Origin: an uncultured Porphyromonadaceae bacterium | GTDB taxonomy: Bacteria; Bacteroidota; Bacteroidia; Bacteroidales; Muribaculaceae | DNA length: 64,000 nt | Assembly: GCA_902470475.1 (NCBI GenBank) | Contig: CABRGT010000001.1 | Span: 55,672-119,671 of the forward strand | Direction of reading: 5' to 3' | Shown: positions 26,679-35,516 of the stretch, piece after piece | Layout: every line of letters begins with the position of its first letter | Position numbering within the stretch: position 1 is the stretch's first letter | Made by a program: the position numbers and the translations under genes | Notes under the pieces: model-generated | What the model was told of the DNA's origin: nothing | Seen by the model: the letters and a program-made list of their open reading frames with translations, nothing else | The model's database searches: none

Positions 26679-26848
26679 GAAGGAACAAATTCTCTAAGTT
26701 GCCGTTCCATTTCTCTTACCACAGCCCTCTGTGCGGGTGAAGATTGTCTGCGGGGAGTAAGCTCATTCTTCTCTGCCCTACGAACAAATTCATCAGCAAT
26801 TTCACCGGTAAGAATCGGAACAGCCTTAATCGGAGTTGCCATATCCAT
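26666..26848 (-). CDS. Putative antitoxin of the GNAT pair (60 residues)
   Basis: The product starts MDMATPIKAVPILTGEIADE and is basic and mostly helical towards its C terminus (QRAVVREMERQLREFVPSWK). It is shorter than the ribbon-helix-helix TacA antitoxins and I cannot assign it to that family. The pattern (short, first gene, overlapping a toxin-like gene, tandem palindromes in the promoter) is what identifies it as the likely antitoxin. An alternative start two codons in (Met3) is possible. If it does not bind DNA itself, another factor would have to use the palindromes. Confidence 0.65.
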   Translation of the reverse strand: MDMATPIKAVPILTGEIADEFVRRAEKNELTPRRQSSPAQRAVVREMERQLREFVPSWKR

Positions 26849-26856
26849 TATATTTA

Positions 26857-26894
26857 TTGTACAAAGTTACAATATAATAACAAATTGTACAAAA
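26857..26894 (-). promoter_or_regulatory. Promoter of the GNAT pair with two TTGTACAA palindromes
   Basis: Minus strand: -33 TTTTG at 26894-26890 and -7 TAACTTTG at 26869-26862, 20 nt apart. The exact palindrome TTGTACAA occurs at 26857-26864 and 26885-26892, centres 28 bp apart. One overlaps the -7 and the other the -33. Binding at either would block RNA polymerase, as expected of an autoregulated toxin-antitoxin operon. Confidence 0.75.
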
Positions 26895-26921
26895 TTATTC
26901 TTCTGAAAAGATAAAAAATCA

Positions 26922-27806
26922 TCAGTCAAGGAAGCGGCTGGTGAGGCCGCCATAGGCATCGATGCGGCGGTCGCGCAGGAAAGGCCACCAGCGGCGCACC
27001 TGCTCCGATCGCTCCATGTCGACTTCCACTATCGCCTCGGCCTCGTCGTCGAACGGCGCGCGATACAGGAACTCGCCCTGCGGTCCGGCCACGAAACTGC
27101 CTCCCCAGAACTGTATTCCGTCTGTCGCGCCTGACGGGTCCGGTTCAAACCCCACACGGTTGACCGTAACGACAGGCAGCCCGTTGGCCACCGCATGTCC
27201 GCGTTGCACAGTGGTCCAGGCTTCAAGCTGACGTGCCTGCTCGTCAGGGGCGTCGGCACTGGCCCATCCGATTGCCGTCGGGTAGATCAGCATCTCGGCT
27301 CCGGCCAAAGCCATCAGACGCGCGGCCTCGGGATACCACTGGTCCCAGCACACGAGCACGCCGAGACGACCGAGCGAAGTGTCGACAGGACTGAAACCCA
27401 GATCGCCGGGCGTGAAATAGAATTTCTCATAATATGCCGGATCATCCGGAATGTGCATCTTGCGGTAGCGCCCCGCTTCCGAACCGTCGCGGTCGAATAT
27501 CACTGCCGTATTATGGTACAGACCCGGAGCCCGGCGTTCGAACACCGACGTCACCAGTACCACCTGCAGGCTGGCAGCCAGTTCGCTGTAGGCTTTCATA
27601 GCCTCCGAATCAAGGCCTACGGCCTGATCGAAGGTGTCGACATCCTCAGTCTGACAGAAATACAGACCATCGTGAAGTTCCTGGTTCACAATGAGCTGTG
27701 CTCCGGCAGCCGCGAGTTTCGCGGCCTTTTCGGCAAGGCGCCGACGGTTTGCGGCTATGTCAGCCGTGTTATGCTGTTGTATTATTCCGACTTTGATTTT
27801 TTTCAT
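26922..27806 (-). CDS. aguB: N-carbamoylputrescine amidase
   Basis: A nitrilase-superfamily enzyme that converts N-carbamoylputrescine to putrescine, CO2 and ammonia. The start MKKIKVGIIQQHNTADIAAN was chosen because its ATG overlaps the aguA stop (ATGA) and fits the family start. The Glu-Lys-Cys triad is visible: LIVNQELHDGLYF (Glu), YRKMHIPDDPAYYEKFYF (Lys) and GVLVCWDQWYPEAARLMALA (Cys). The 294-residue length is usual. It pairs with aguA to complete the agmatine route to putrescine in the cytosol. Confidence 0.95.
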   Translation of the reverse strand: MKKIKVGIIQQHNTADIAANRRRLAEKAAKLAAAGAQLIVNQELHDGLYFCQTEDVDTFDQAVGLDSEAMKAYSELAASLQVVLVTSVFERRAPGLYHNTAVIFDRDGSEAGRYRKMHIPDDPAYYEKFYFTPGDLGFSPVDTSLGRLGVLVCWDQWYPEAARLMALAGAEMLIYPTAIGWASADAPDEQARQLEAWTTVQRGHAVANGLPVVTVNRVGFEPDPSGATDGIQFWGGSFVAGPQGEFLYRAPFDDEAEAIVEVDMERSEQVRRWWPFLRDRRIDAYGGLTSRFLD

Positions 27807-28849
27807 AGGGGTAATGTGTTTTCGGGCAGTTGCATGGTCGAGCAGTGGAGCGAGCCATGCTGGCATATCAGTGCACGGCAGTCGACACGCTCGATGACAT
27901 GATCGGGAAACGCAATTTTCAGAGTCATTTCTGCCAGCAGATCCTTGCGCGGCTGACCGTAGACTGGCAGCAGGACTGCATCGTTCAGCACAAGATAGTT
28001 GGCATATGTGGCCGGTAGCCGCTGGCCGTCCTCGTCATAGACCGGATCGGGCAAAGGCAGTTCAAGAAGGTTGTACGGCTGGCCGGAAGGTGTCCGGAAA
28101 CCGCGCAACCGCTCAAGCATCGCTTCAAGCGAAGCCGACTGCGCGTCGGTTTCGTCGGCCGCATGAGCAGCTGTATAGATGATCGTGTCGCCGGGAGCGA
28201 GACGGGCCAGCGTGTCGATGTGGCCGTCGGTGTCGTCGCCTTCGAGCCAGCCGCTGTCGAGCCACAGGAAGTGGCTTACGCCCAGATCGTGGCTCAGACG
28301 CCGCTCGACATCGGCCCGCGAGGCGCCGTTGCGCGTCGCTGTCAGCATCACGGAGTCGGTCGTCAGCAATGTGCCGCATCCGTCGGTCTCTATTCCGCCG
28401 CCCTCAAGCACGAAGTCGAGGCAGCCGTTATACCGGCCGCGCAGCAGCCCGTCGTCAAAGAGACGGCGCGTCACGGCATTGTCGGCCTCCGAACCGAATT
28501 TATCACCCCAGGCATTGAAGCGATAGTCGTTGAAGACCGGCTGGCCGTCACCGTCCAGAACCGTTATAGGACCATAGTCGCGGGTCCAGGTATCATTTGT
28601 GGTCACGTCGGCAAGTATCAGGCGCTCCGGATCGATGTCGCTGAAACGGCGCCGCAACTCCGATGTGTCGGGAGCTATCACCACAGCCACTGCATGGCGC
28701 GCCACCGCCCTCACCAGGGCATCATAGCAGCTTTCGACCTCCGGAAGCATATAGTTCCAGTCTGTAGCGGCATGCGGCCACGCAAGCAGCACGCCCTGGG
28801 CCGGCTCCCATTCAGCCGGAAAGCGGACTTTCGTACAGTTATTCGTCAT
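27803..28849 (-). CDS. aguA: Agmatine deiminase
   Basis: A peptidyl-arginine-deiminase-fold enzyme that turns agmatine into N-carbamoylputrescine and ammonia. Key segments: ETVTRDYGPI-like WTRDYGPITVLDGDGQPVFN, LEGGGIETDGCGTLL (substrate Asp/Glu), WLEGDDTDGHIDTLARL, and ICQHGSLHCSTMQLP with the catalytic Cys near residue 338. The 348 residues fit the family. It overlaps both neighbours by a few bases. Arginine decarboxylase, which would supply agmatine, is not in the window. Confidence 0.95.
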   Translation of the reverse strand: MTNNCTKVRFPAEWEPAQGVLLAWPHAATDWNYMLPEVESCYDALVRAVARHAVAVVIAPDTSELRRRFSDIDPERLILADVTTNDTWTRDYGPITVLDGDGQPVFNDYRFNAWGDKFGSEADNAVTRRLFDDGLLRGRYNGCLDFVLEGGGIETDGCGTLLTTDSVMLTATRNGASRADVERRLSHDLGVSHFLWLDSGWLEGDDTDGHIDTLARLAPGDTIIYTAAHAADETDAQSASLEAMLERLRGFRTPSGQPYNLLELPLPDPVYDEDGQRLPATYANYLVLNDAVLLPVYGQPRKDLLAEMTLKIAFPDHVIERVDCRALICQHGSLHCSTMQLPENTLPL

Positions 28850-29072
28850 AGTCGTTCAGCGATTGCCACACTTCATCGCTCTCCGCCATGAATTCATGGC
28901 AGAAGTCCGTGAAGCCGTTCTTTTCACTGCTCCCCACTTCATGACACCACTGGCGGTATTGCTGCCGCAGGGCGTCGTCGTCGGCTATGGCGCGCTTGAA
29001 TTCCGACTCGGCTATGTCAACACTTTTATGCGCTTCAAGCAGGCTTATAAAGTAGTCTCTGATATCTTCCAT
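28839..29072 (-). CDS. Small helical protein preceding aguA
   Basis: Unrecognised family. The chosen ATG gives 77 residues starting MEDIRDYFISLLEAHKSVDI. A TTG start 51 nt upstream would sit at the predicted RNA start and is unlikely. The protein is acidic and helical (YRQWCHEVGSSEKNGFTDFC), soluble, with no signal. Its end overlaps the aguA ATG by 11 nt, so it is translationally coupled to the polyamine genes. Whether it regulates them is not known. Confidence 0.7.
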   Translation of the reverse strand: MEDIRDYFISLLEAHKSVDIAESEFKRAIADDDALRQQYRQWCHEVGSSEKNGFTDFCHEFMAESDEVWQSLNDYDE

Positions 29073-29127
29073 TTCCAAATATTCGAGGATGAGATGTATG
29101 AAATTCCACGAGGATGAGAACAAAGTG

Positions 29128-29135
29128 CAAAGATA
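29128..29135 (-). promoter_or_regulatory. -7 element of the aguA/aguB operon
   Basis: TATCTTTG on the minus strand matches TAnnTTTG and lies about 55 nt before the first ATG of the operon. No firm -33 box is evident. Confidence 0.6.
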
Positions 29136-29239
29136 TATATTATTTCACAGAGTCACAGCTCGGGCCGGTTATTTTTAGTTAAATAAAACTTTTACACGTC
29201 CGCCGTGTTGTTAATATAAACAAAAAAACTGACCCGGAT

Positions 29240-29866
29240 ATGAAAAAATTTCTGTTACTTACTGCAATAGTCGCCACTTTACTCACAACGGCATGCAGCC
29301 CGTTCACGCTCGTCAACAGCGAGACTTACAATAATGCCGACCTCCAGGATTACAAGACATTCCGCATCGTATCGCCCGCCGACGGACAGTTGCCTCCCGG
29401 CATGCAGCTCGTCACCTACTACAACATCGCCTCGGCAATCCGCGAGCAGATGATCATCCGCGGATACACCGAGAGTCCGACCTCGCCGTTACTGATCAAC
29501 ATCGGCCTGACCGTTCACCGCGAGATCGAGACCGAACCCGCTCTGCCGCCCGGATATACACCCTACCCCGGCCCGTATTACAACGGCTACTATCCCTACT
29601 TCATGTATCCGCGTAGCTTCTACTGGAACAGCTACTACGCCAACGCCCAGATCATAACAGGAATATACAAGGAAGGCGTGCTCACGATGGACATGGTCAA
29701 CATCGACACTAAGATCCCTCTCTTCTCCGCTTCCGTGGCCACAATCCTTGAAAACGGCAACTCTCAGTTCCGCAACCTCTCGGGCATCGCCGAAGCCGTG
29801 CAGACGCTATTCTCCAAATTCCCCGTTCCCGTAGAACCGCAATACCTTTCGGTGAAGAAAAACTGA
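29240..29866 (+). CDS. DUF4136 lipoprotein
   Basis: A lipoprotein signal (MKKFLLLTAIVATLLTTACS, lipobox with Cys19) leads a 190-residue DUF4136-type domain. The conserved opening is YKTFRIVSP, followed by IASAIREQMIIRGYTESP, INIGLTVHREIETEP, and a Tyr/Pro-rich stretch (PYPGPYYNGYYPYFMYP). The end IAEAVQTLFSKFPVP is family-like. The function is unknown. It is transcribed alone, and a strong hairpin terminator follows about 40 nt after the stop. Confidence 0.9.
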   Translation: MKKFLLLTAIVATLLTTACSPFTLVNSETYNNADLQDYKTFRIVSPADGQLPPGMQLVTYYNIASAIREQMIIRGYTESPTSPLLINIGLTVHREIETEPALPPGYTPYPGPYYNGYYPYFMYPRSFYWNSYYANAQIITGIYKEGVLTMDMVNIDTKIPLFSASVATILENGNSQFRNLSGIAEAVQTLFSKFPVPVEPQYLSVKKN

Positions 29867-29903
29867 CAGAATATCCCACAGACGTTGCTGAAGATTGACT
29901 TTG

Positions 29904-29935
29904 AGCGCCGGCGCACACCACGCCGGCGCTATTTT
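29904..29935 (+). terminator. Intrinsic terminator after the DUF4136 gene
   Basis: A perfect 10-bp GC stem (AGCGCCGGCG / CGCCGGCGCT) with a 7-nt loop, followed by ATTTTGT. Confidence 0.8.
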
Positions 29936-29952
29936 GTGTAACGTCTGATTTA

Positions 29953-29984
29953 TTTGCAATTTACAATAATAATCTGTACCTTTG
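29953..29984 (+). promoter_or_regulatory. Promoter of mutA-mutB
   Basis: TTTG at 29953-29956 and TACCTTTG at 29977-29984 are exactly 20 nt apart, one of the best Bacteroidota promoters in the window. The leader of about 90 nt before mutA shows no B12 box and is too short for a cobalamin riboswitch. Confidence 0.8.
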
Positions 29985-30079
29985 TCACGTCTAAAGCGGC
30001 GCCGACGGGCGTCCGTCGAACCCGAATCTTTTACCTAAAGTATATTATATACACTTAAATCACATATAACTACCAAGTT

Positions 30080-31933
30080 ATGGCAGAAAAAACAGAAAAA
30101 TTGTTCGACCAGTTTCCCGGCATAAGCTACGAAGAGTGGCGTGCTAAAGTCGAAGCCGATCTGAAAGGCGCTGACTTTGACAAGAAGCTGGTATGGCGCA
30201 CCAACGAAGGCTTCAACGTACAGCCTATCTACCGCGCCGAAGACATCGCAGACTTTAAAACAACTGACTCGCTGCCAGGCGAATTCCCCTACATCCGCGG
30301 AACACGCACCGACAACGACTGGCTGACCCGGCAGGAAATCATCGCCGACACGCCCAAGGAAGCGAACGCCATCGCAGCCGACGTCCTCACCAAAGGTGTC
30401 AACTCGCTCGGTTTCAAAGTCGAAGATCCCACCGTCGAGACAATCGCCGCTCTCCTCGAAGGCATCGACCTGAAAGCCGTCGAGATCAATTTCGCATCAT
30501 GCCCGCGCCGCACGGTCGAGCTGGCCAAAGCCCTCGTCGAATACCTCAAGGCCCACGACGCGGCTGCCGACTTCCGCGGATCGATCGACTTCAATCCGCT
30601 CAAGCCCGCTTTCCGCCACGGCAAGCAGATCGACGTCAAAGCCATCGTGGAGACTGCCCGGCAGCTGCTCGACATTATCAAAGACGTTCCCGGACTGAAA
30701 ATTCTTTCCGTCGACAGCGACATGCTCTCGAACGCCGGCGCATACATCTATCAGGAACTCGGCTACGCCCTCGCATGGGGCGCCGACTGGCTCACACTCC
30801 TCACCGACGCAGGCGTGGCTGTCGATGAAATCGCCGCGCGCATCAAGTTCAATATGGGCATCTCGTCGAACTACTTCATGGAACTCGCCAAATTCCGTGC
30901 CGCACGCATGCTCTGGGCGCATATCGTGGAGCAGTACAAGCCCGCTTCGACCGAAAGCGCAAAGATGCACGTGCACGCCTCGACATCACGCTTCAACCAG
31001 ACCATCTACGACGCATACGTGAATCTGCTCCGCAGCCAGACCGAGACCATGTCGGCCGCCCTCGCCGGAATCGACTCCATCACCACGACACCTTTCGATA
31101 CTCCCTATAAGACACCCGACGCATTCTCCGAACGCATCGCCCGCAACCAGCAGTTCCTCCTAAAGGAAGAAAGTCACCTCGACAAAGTCATCGACCCCGC
31201 TGGCGGCAGCTACTACGTGGAGACTCTCACCGTATCGATCGCCAAGGAAGCATGGAAGCTCTTCCTGCAGGTTGAGAACGAAGGCGGCTTCTTCGCACTC
31301 GCATCGGAAGGCAAGATACAGGACGCCGTCAACGCTTCCTGCGAAAAGCGCCACACCGATGTAGCCCGCCGCAAGGAAATCCTGCTCGGTACCAACCAGT
31401 ACCCCAACATCAACGAGAAAGCGGCCGACAAGATCGTCAAGACCGAAGGCTGCGGCTGCGGTTGCGCCGCTGACGCTCCCGCCGAAGGCCACAAGCTCTG
31501 CGGCAAGCGCGCCGCCTCGGATTTCGAGCAGCTGCGTCTCGCCACCGAAGCCGCTGCAAAGCGTCCCAAGGTATTCATGCTCACCATCGGCAACCTGGCC
31601 ATGCGCCTCGCACGCGCCCAGTTCTCGACCAACTTCTTCGGCTGCGCAGGCTACGAGATCATCGACAACCTCGGCTTCGACACAGTCGAGCAGGGTGTGG
31701 ACGCCGCTCTTGAAAAGGGCGCCGACGTAGTGGTGCTCTGCTCGAGCGACGACGAATACGCCACCCTCGCTCCCGAAGCATTCAAATATCTCGACGGCCG
31801 CGCCGAGTTTGTCGTTGCCGGCAACCCCGCCTGCACCGACGACCTCAAGGCTGTCGGCATCAAGGACTTCGTTCACGTCCGCGTGAACGTCCTCGACACC
31901 CTCCGCGACTTCAATGCCCGTCTTCTCAAATAA
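30080..31933 (+). CDS. mutA: Methylmalonyl-CoA mutase small subunit
   Basis: The 617-residue chain aligns in layout with the large subunit: KLFDQFPGISYEEWRAKVEA, a TIM-barrel region with [35 protein letters not shown], and a C-terminal flavodoxin-like domain. It lacks the DxHxxG cobalamin motif, as is usual for MutA, which stabilises MutB. A Cys/Gly-rich insert (GCGCGCAADAP) lies between the two domains. Together they interconvert succinyl-CoA and methylmalonyl-CoA in propionate metabolism. mutB begins 18 nt downstream. Confidence 0.96.
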   Translation: MAEKTEKLFDQFPGISYEEWRAKVEADLKGADFDKKLVWRTNEGFNVQPIYRAEDIADFKTTDSLPGEFPYIRGTRTDNDWLTRQEIIADTPKEANAIAADVLTKGVNSLGFKVEDPTVETIAALLEGIDLKAVEINFASCPRRTVELAKALVEYLKAHDAAADFRGSIDFNPLKPAFRHGKQIDVKAIVETARQLLDIIKDVPGLKILSVDSDMLSNAGAYIYQELGYALAWGADWLTLLTDAGVAVDEIAARIKFNMGISSNYFMELAKFRAARMLWAHIVEQYKPASTESAKMHVHASTSRFNQTIYDAYVNLLRSQTETMSAALAGIDSITTTPFDTPYKTPDAFSERIARNQQFLLKEESHLDKVIDPAGGSYYVETLTVSIAKEAWKLFLQVENEGGFFALASEGKIQDAVNASCEKRHTDVARRKEILLGTNQYPNINEKAADKIVKTEGCGCGCAADAPAEGHKLCGKRAASDFEQLRLATEAAAKRPKVFMLTIGNLAMRLARAQFSTNFFGCAGYEIIDNLGFDTVEQGVDAALEKGADVVVLCSSDDEYATLAPEAFKYLDGRAEFVVAGNPACTDDLKAVGIKDFVHVRVNVLDTLRDFNARLLK

Positions 31934-31951
31934 CCAAGTCACTACACAGTC

Positions 31952-34087
31952 ATGAGACCCGATTTCAACAACATAGACATCACCAAAGATTCATTCGGCG
32001 CTCAGCACACTGCTGTGGCTGCCGCTGGCGAAGACTGGCTCACCCCCGAGCTTATCCCCGTCAAACCCATCTACACCAAAGACGACCTCCAGGGACTCGA
32101 ACACCTCAACTACGTGTCGGGTATTCCTCCCTTCCTGCGCGGCCCGTACAGCGCCATGTATCCCCTGCGCCCCTGGACCATCCGCCAGTACGCCGGTTTC
32201 TCCACCGCTGCCGAATCCAACGCCTTCTACCGCCGCAACCTCGCGTCGGGCCAGAAAGGCCTTTCCGTGGCATTTGACCTCGCCACACACCGTGGCTACG
32301 ATGCCGACCATCCCCGCGTAGTGGGCGACGTCGGCAAGGCTGGCGTGTCTATCTGCTCCGTCGAGGACATGAAGGTCCTCTTCGACGGCATTCCACTGAA
32401 CAAGATGTCAGTGTCGATGACCATGAACGGCGCCGTACTCCCCGTGCTCGCATTCTACATCAATGCAGGCCTCGAACAGGGCGCGAAGCTCGAGGAAATG
32501 GCCGGTACCATCCAGAACGACATCCTCAAGGAATTCATGGTGCGCAACACCTATATATATCCGCCGGAGTTCTCGATGCGAATCATCGCCGACATCTTCG
32601 AGTACACCTCGCAGAACATGCCCAAGTTCAACTCCATCTCGATCTCCGGCTACCACATGCAGGAGGCAGGCGCCACCTGCGACATCGAGCTGGCCTACAC
32701 ACTGGCCGACGGCCTCGAATACCTCCGCGCGGGCGTCAACGCCGGCATGGACATCGATGCCTTCGCACCCCGTCTGTCGTTCTTCTGGGCCATCGGCATG
32801 AACTTCTTCATGGAAATCGCCAAGATGCGCGCCGCACGTATGCTCTGGGCAAAGATCGTAAAGCAGTTCAACCCCAAGAACCCCAAATCGCTCGCACTGC
32901 GCACACACTCGCAGACGTCGGGCTGGTCGCTCACCGAGCAGGATCCCTTCAACAACGTAGGCCGCACCTGTATCGAGGCTATGGGCGCCGCCCTGGGCCA
33001 CACCCAGTCGCTGCACACCAACGCTCTCGACGAGGCAATCGCACTGCCGACAGACTTCTCGGCACGTATCGCACGTAACACCCAGATCTACATCCAGGAA
33101 GAGACCATGGTCACCAAGCAGGTCGATCCCTGGGCCGGATCATATTACGTGGAAGCCCTCACCAACGAAATCGCCCACCGCGCATGGGAGCACATCCAGG
33201 AAATCGAGAAGCTCGGCGGCATGGCCAAGGCCATCGAGACCGGGCTGCCCAAGCTCCGCATCGAGGAAGCCGCCGCACGCACACAGGCGCGCATCGACTC
33301 GGGCCGCCAGACCATCGTCGGTATCAACAAGTACCGCCTCGAGCACGAAGATCCCATCGACATCCTTGAGATCGACAACACCCAGGTACGCACCGAGCAG
33401 ATCGAGCGCCTCAACGAGCTCCGCGGCGAGCGCGACGAAGCCAAGGTCAAGGAAGCCCTGGCAGCTATCACCGAGTGCGTCCGCACCAAGAAAGGCAACC
33501 TCCTCGACCTCGCCGTCAAGGCCGCAGGCCTCCGCGCGTCGCTCGGCGAGATCTCAGACGCCTGCGAAGAAGTCGTAGGCCGTTATAAAGCAGTTATCCG
33601 AACAATTTCAGGCGTGTATTCAGCAGAAACCAAGAACGATCCCGACTTCGTGCGCGCTCAGCAGATGTGCGCCGACTTCGCCAAGCGCGAAGGTCGCCAG
33701 CCCCGTATCATGATCGCCAAGATGGGCCAGGACGGCCACGACCGCGGCGCCAAGGTTGTAGCCACCGGCTATGCCGACTGCGGATTCGACGTCGACATGG
33801 GCCCGCTGTTCCAGACCCCCGCCGAAGCTGCCCGCCAGGCCGTCGAGAACGACGTGCATATTCTGGGCGTCAGCTCGCTGGCCGCCGGTCACAAGACCCT
33901 CATCCCGCAGGTGATCGAAGAACTCAAAAAACTCGGCCGCGAGGATATCCTCGTCACTGCCGGCGGTGTGATTCCCGCCCAGGACTACGACTTCCTCTAC
34001 AAGGCAGGCGTCGCAGCCATCTTCGGTCCCGGCACCCGTATCCCCCTGTCAGCCATCAAGATGCTCGAGATCCTCAACGAGGAATAA
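31952..34087 (+). CDS. mutB: Methylmalonyl-CoA mutase large (catalytic) subunit
   Basis: The 711 residues include the substrate barrel ([20 protein letters not shown], then [20 protein letters not shown]) and the B12-binding domain with [20 protein letters not shown], carrying the His that ligates cobalt (DxHxxG). Near the end [20 protein letters not shown] is typical. The heterodimer with MutA lets gut Bacteroidales make propionate from succinate. Epimerase and decarboxylase genes are not in the window. A hairpin terminator follows about 27 nt after the stop. Confidence 0.97.
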   Translation: MRPDFNNIDITKDSFGAQHTAVAAAGEDWLTPELIPVKPIYTKDDLQGLEHLNYVSGIPPFLRGPYSAMYPLRPWTIRQYAGFSTAAESNAFYRRNLASGQKGLSVAFDLATHRGYDADHPRVVGDVGKAGVSICSVEDMKVLFDGIPLNKMSVSMTMNGAVLPVLAFYINAGLEQGAKLEEMAGTIQNDILKEFMVRNTYIYPPEFSMRIIADIFEYTSQNMPKFNSISISGYHMQEAGATCDIELAYTLADGLEYLRAGVNAGMDIDAFAPRLSFFWAIGMNFFMEIAKMRAARMLWAKIVKQFNPKNPKSLALRTHSQTSGWSLTEQDPFNNVGRTCIEAMGAALGHTQSLHTNALDEAIALPTDFSARIARNTQIYIQEETMVTKQVDPWAGSYYVEALTNEIAHRAWEHIQEIEKLGGMAKAIETGLPKLRIEEAAARTQARIDSGRQTIVGINKYRLEHEDPIDILEIDNTQVRTEQIERLNELRGERDEAKVKEALAAITECVRTKKGNLLDLAVKAAGLRASLGEISDACEEVVGRYKAVIRTISGVYSAETKNDPDFVRAQQMCADFAKREGRQPRIMIAKMGQDGHDRGAKVVATGYADCGFDVDMGPLFQTPAEAARQAVENDVHILGVSSLAAGHKTLIPQVIEELKKLGREDILVTAGGVIPAQDYDFLYKAGVAAIFGPGTRIPLSAIKMLEILNEE

Positions 34088-34113
34088 TCCCGACCGACTG
34101 ACCGCATACACAC

Positions 34114-34143
34114 AACCCGCAGGCAACGCGCCTGCGGGTTTGT
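34114..34143. terminator. Terminator between mutB and the kinase gene
   Basis: A perfect 11-bp stem (AACCCGCAGGC / GCCTGCGGGTT) with a 5-nt loop, then TTGTCATT. It separates convergent mutB and kinase genes and may work for both. Confidence 0.75.
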
Positions 34144-34172
34144 CATTATGACCAAACCTTGACTGGAGTGGA

Positions 34173-35453
34173 TCAGAAAATGTGCGTGAAATTTGCCAGC
34201 AGCGCTATTACAACCCCTATCAGGGCTATGCCGCCGAAGAACAGCCACAGAGCCGTTCTGTCGGAAATGCGCCTGTCGGGCTTTATTTCCTCTCCATCAC
34301 TTTCGTCGATCGCACCGACAGGCAGATCCACATGCAGCATATTCAGGCGCGTGGCATCAGCCGACGGCTCATCTTTGACACCGGGCTCGCCGACAGTCAT
34401 GCCCCGCCGGTCATCGGCCGGACCACGTCGCGCCTTGCGCTGGGTGCGCCGGCTCTCGGCATACGGATCGGAGACCTGCGCAGTACCGTCCCCGCGGATT
34501 TCCCCGGCAGTCTCCACGACCTCGATCTCGACAACATCGAGCGACCGCAGGGCGGCCACCATCTTGTCCATCGACGCATAGCGCTGGCGGCTGAGCGGCA
34601 TCATCGCCTGGCGGATGATGCTGATCAGCTCCGGCGACACACCCTTCTGCCTCAGGGCCGTGTCGTCAAATCCATACTCATTGATATTGTGGGCCGGCGG
34701 CGGAGTCTCGCCGCTCAGCATTCTGTAAAGTGTCGCTCCCATGGCGTAGACATCCATTGTCACCGGAAGTATGCCGGCAGTGCTGAAAGCCACCTGCTCC
34801 AGAGGAGCGTAACCCGGTGTGCCGCCACCGACATTCGCACTCGTCTCGGCCTTTCCGGCTGCATCGTACTGCTTCGAAAGGCCGAAATCGATAAGCACCG
34901 GATCATCGCCGCGCAGCATGATATTGCCCGGTTTCAGATCGAGATGCACCATGTTCTGCCCGTGCAGATACTTTATGGCCTCTCCGACGGTTATGGCCAG
35001 TTCGACAGCCGTCCACTCGGGCAGGCAGCCGCCGGGCATGCCGCTGATGAAGTGCTCGAGAGATTCGTCGAGCAGTTCCATCGCATAGTAGGCCGTATTG
35101 TTGTACTCGAAGAGATCGCACACCTTCACGATGCCCTTGTGATGCAGCCGCGACAGACTCAGCGCCTCTTTCACGAACTTGTCGCGGTACGAGAGGAACA
35201 GGCTCTGGTCGCCGGGTGCCGACACTGCAGCCGAACCCGGACGGCGGCTGTTGTGGTTGCGCATGAAAAACTCTTTCAGCGCCACTTTCGAATCCGAAAC
35301 AAACGACCCGAGGCTGCCCTCAAGGCGGGCAGATGCCAGATAGGTGATGCCGAACGAACCCTGGCCGAGCACCTTCTCGATCGTATACACGATGCCTTTG
35401 CCCGGGAGTACGGTGCCGGGCTGCAGACATTCGGGAGAAGGAGAAAGAGCCAT
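34173..35453 (-). CDS. Membrane-anchored Ser/Thr protein kinase (Hanks type)
   Basis: The 426 residues start with a full kinase domain: Gly loop VLGQGSFGITYLA, VALKEFF (Lys60), catalytic VHLDLKPGNIML (Asp172), IDFGLSKQY (Asp189), and GTPGYAPLEQ in the activation region. A disordered Asp/Arg-rich linker follows (about 310-395). A single helix (ALWLFFGGIALIGVVIALLA) ends only about six residues from the C terminus. It therefore has no extracellular sensor domain and is anchored by its tail. Substrates are unknown. It lies downstream of prs, separated by a hairpin. Confidence 0.92.
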   Translation of the reverse strand: MALSPSPECLQPGTVLPGKGIVYTIEKVLGQGSFGITYLASARLEGSLGSFVSDSKVALKEFFMRNHNSRRPGSAAVSAPGDQSLFLSYRDKFVKEALSLSRLHHKGIVKVCDLFEYNNTAYYAMELLDESLEHFISGMPGGCLPEWTAVELAITVGEAIKYLHGQNMVHLDLKPGNIMLRGDDPVLIDFGLSKQYDAAGKAETSANVGGGTPGYAPLEQVAFSTAGILPVTMDVYAMGATLYRMLSGETPPPAHNINEYGFDDTALRQKGVSPELISIIRQAMMPLSRQRYASMDKMVAALRSLDVVEIEVVETAGEIRGDGTAQVSDPYAESRRTQRKARRGPADDRRGMTVGEPGVKDEPSADATRLNMLHVDLPVGAIDESDGEEIKPDRRISDRTALWLFFGGIALIGVVIALLANFTHIF

Positions 35454-35462
35454 AAATACGGA

Positions 35463-35506
35463 GAGACTCCCGGCCGGGCATGCATTCCTGCGCGGCGGGG
35501 AGTCTC
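35463..35506 (-). terminator. Hairpin after prs
   Basis: A stem of about 9 bp (GAGACTCCC / GGGAGTCTC region) with a GC-rich interior lies directly past the prs stop and before the kinase ATG. The following minus-strand bases (TCCGTATTTATGG) are only moderately T-rich. Confidence 0.5.
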
Positions 35507-35516
35507 CTGATATGAT

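Noticed and set aside
29985..30079. Cobalamin riboswitch before mutA
   Set aside because: The leader is only about 90 nt and has no B12 box, so it is too short for the known class.
30080..31933. mutA as a decayed duplicate of mutB because it lacks DxHxxG
   Set aside because: Loss of the cobalamin motif is normal for the small subunit, and the frame is intact.
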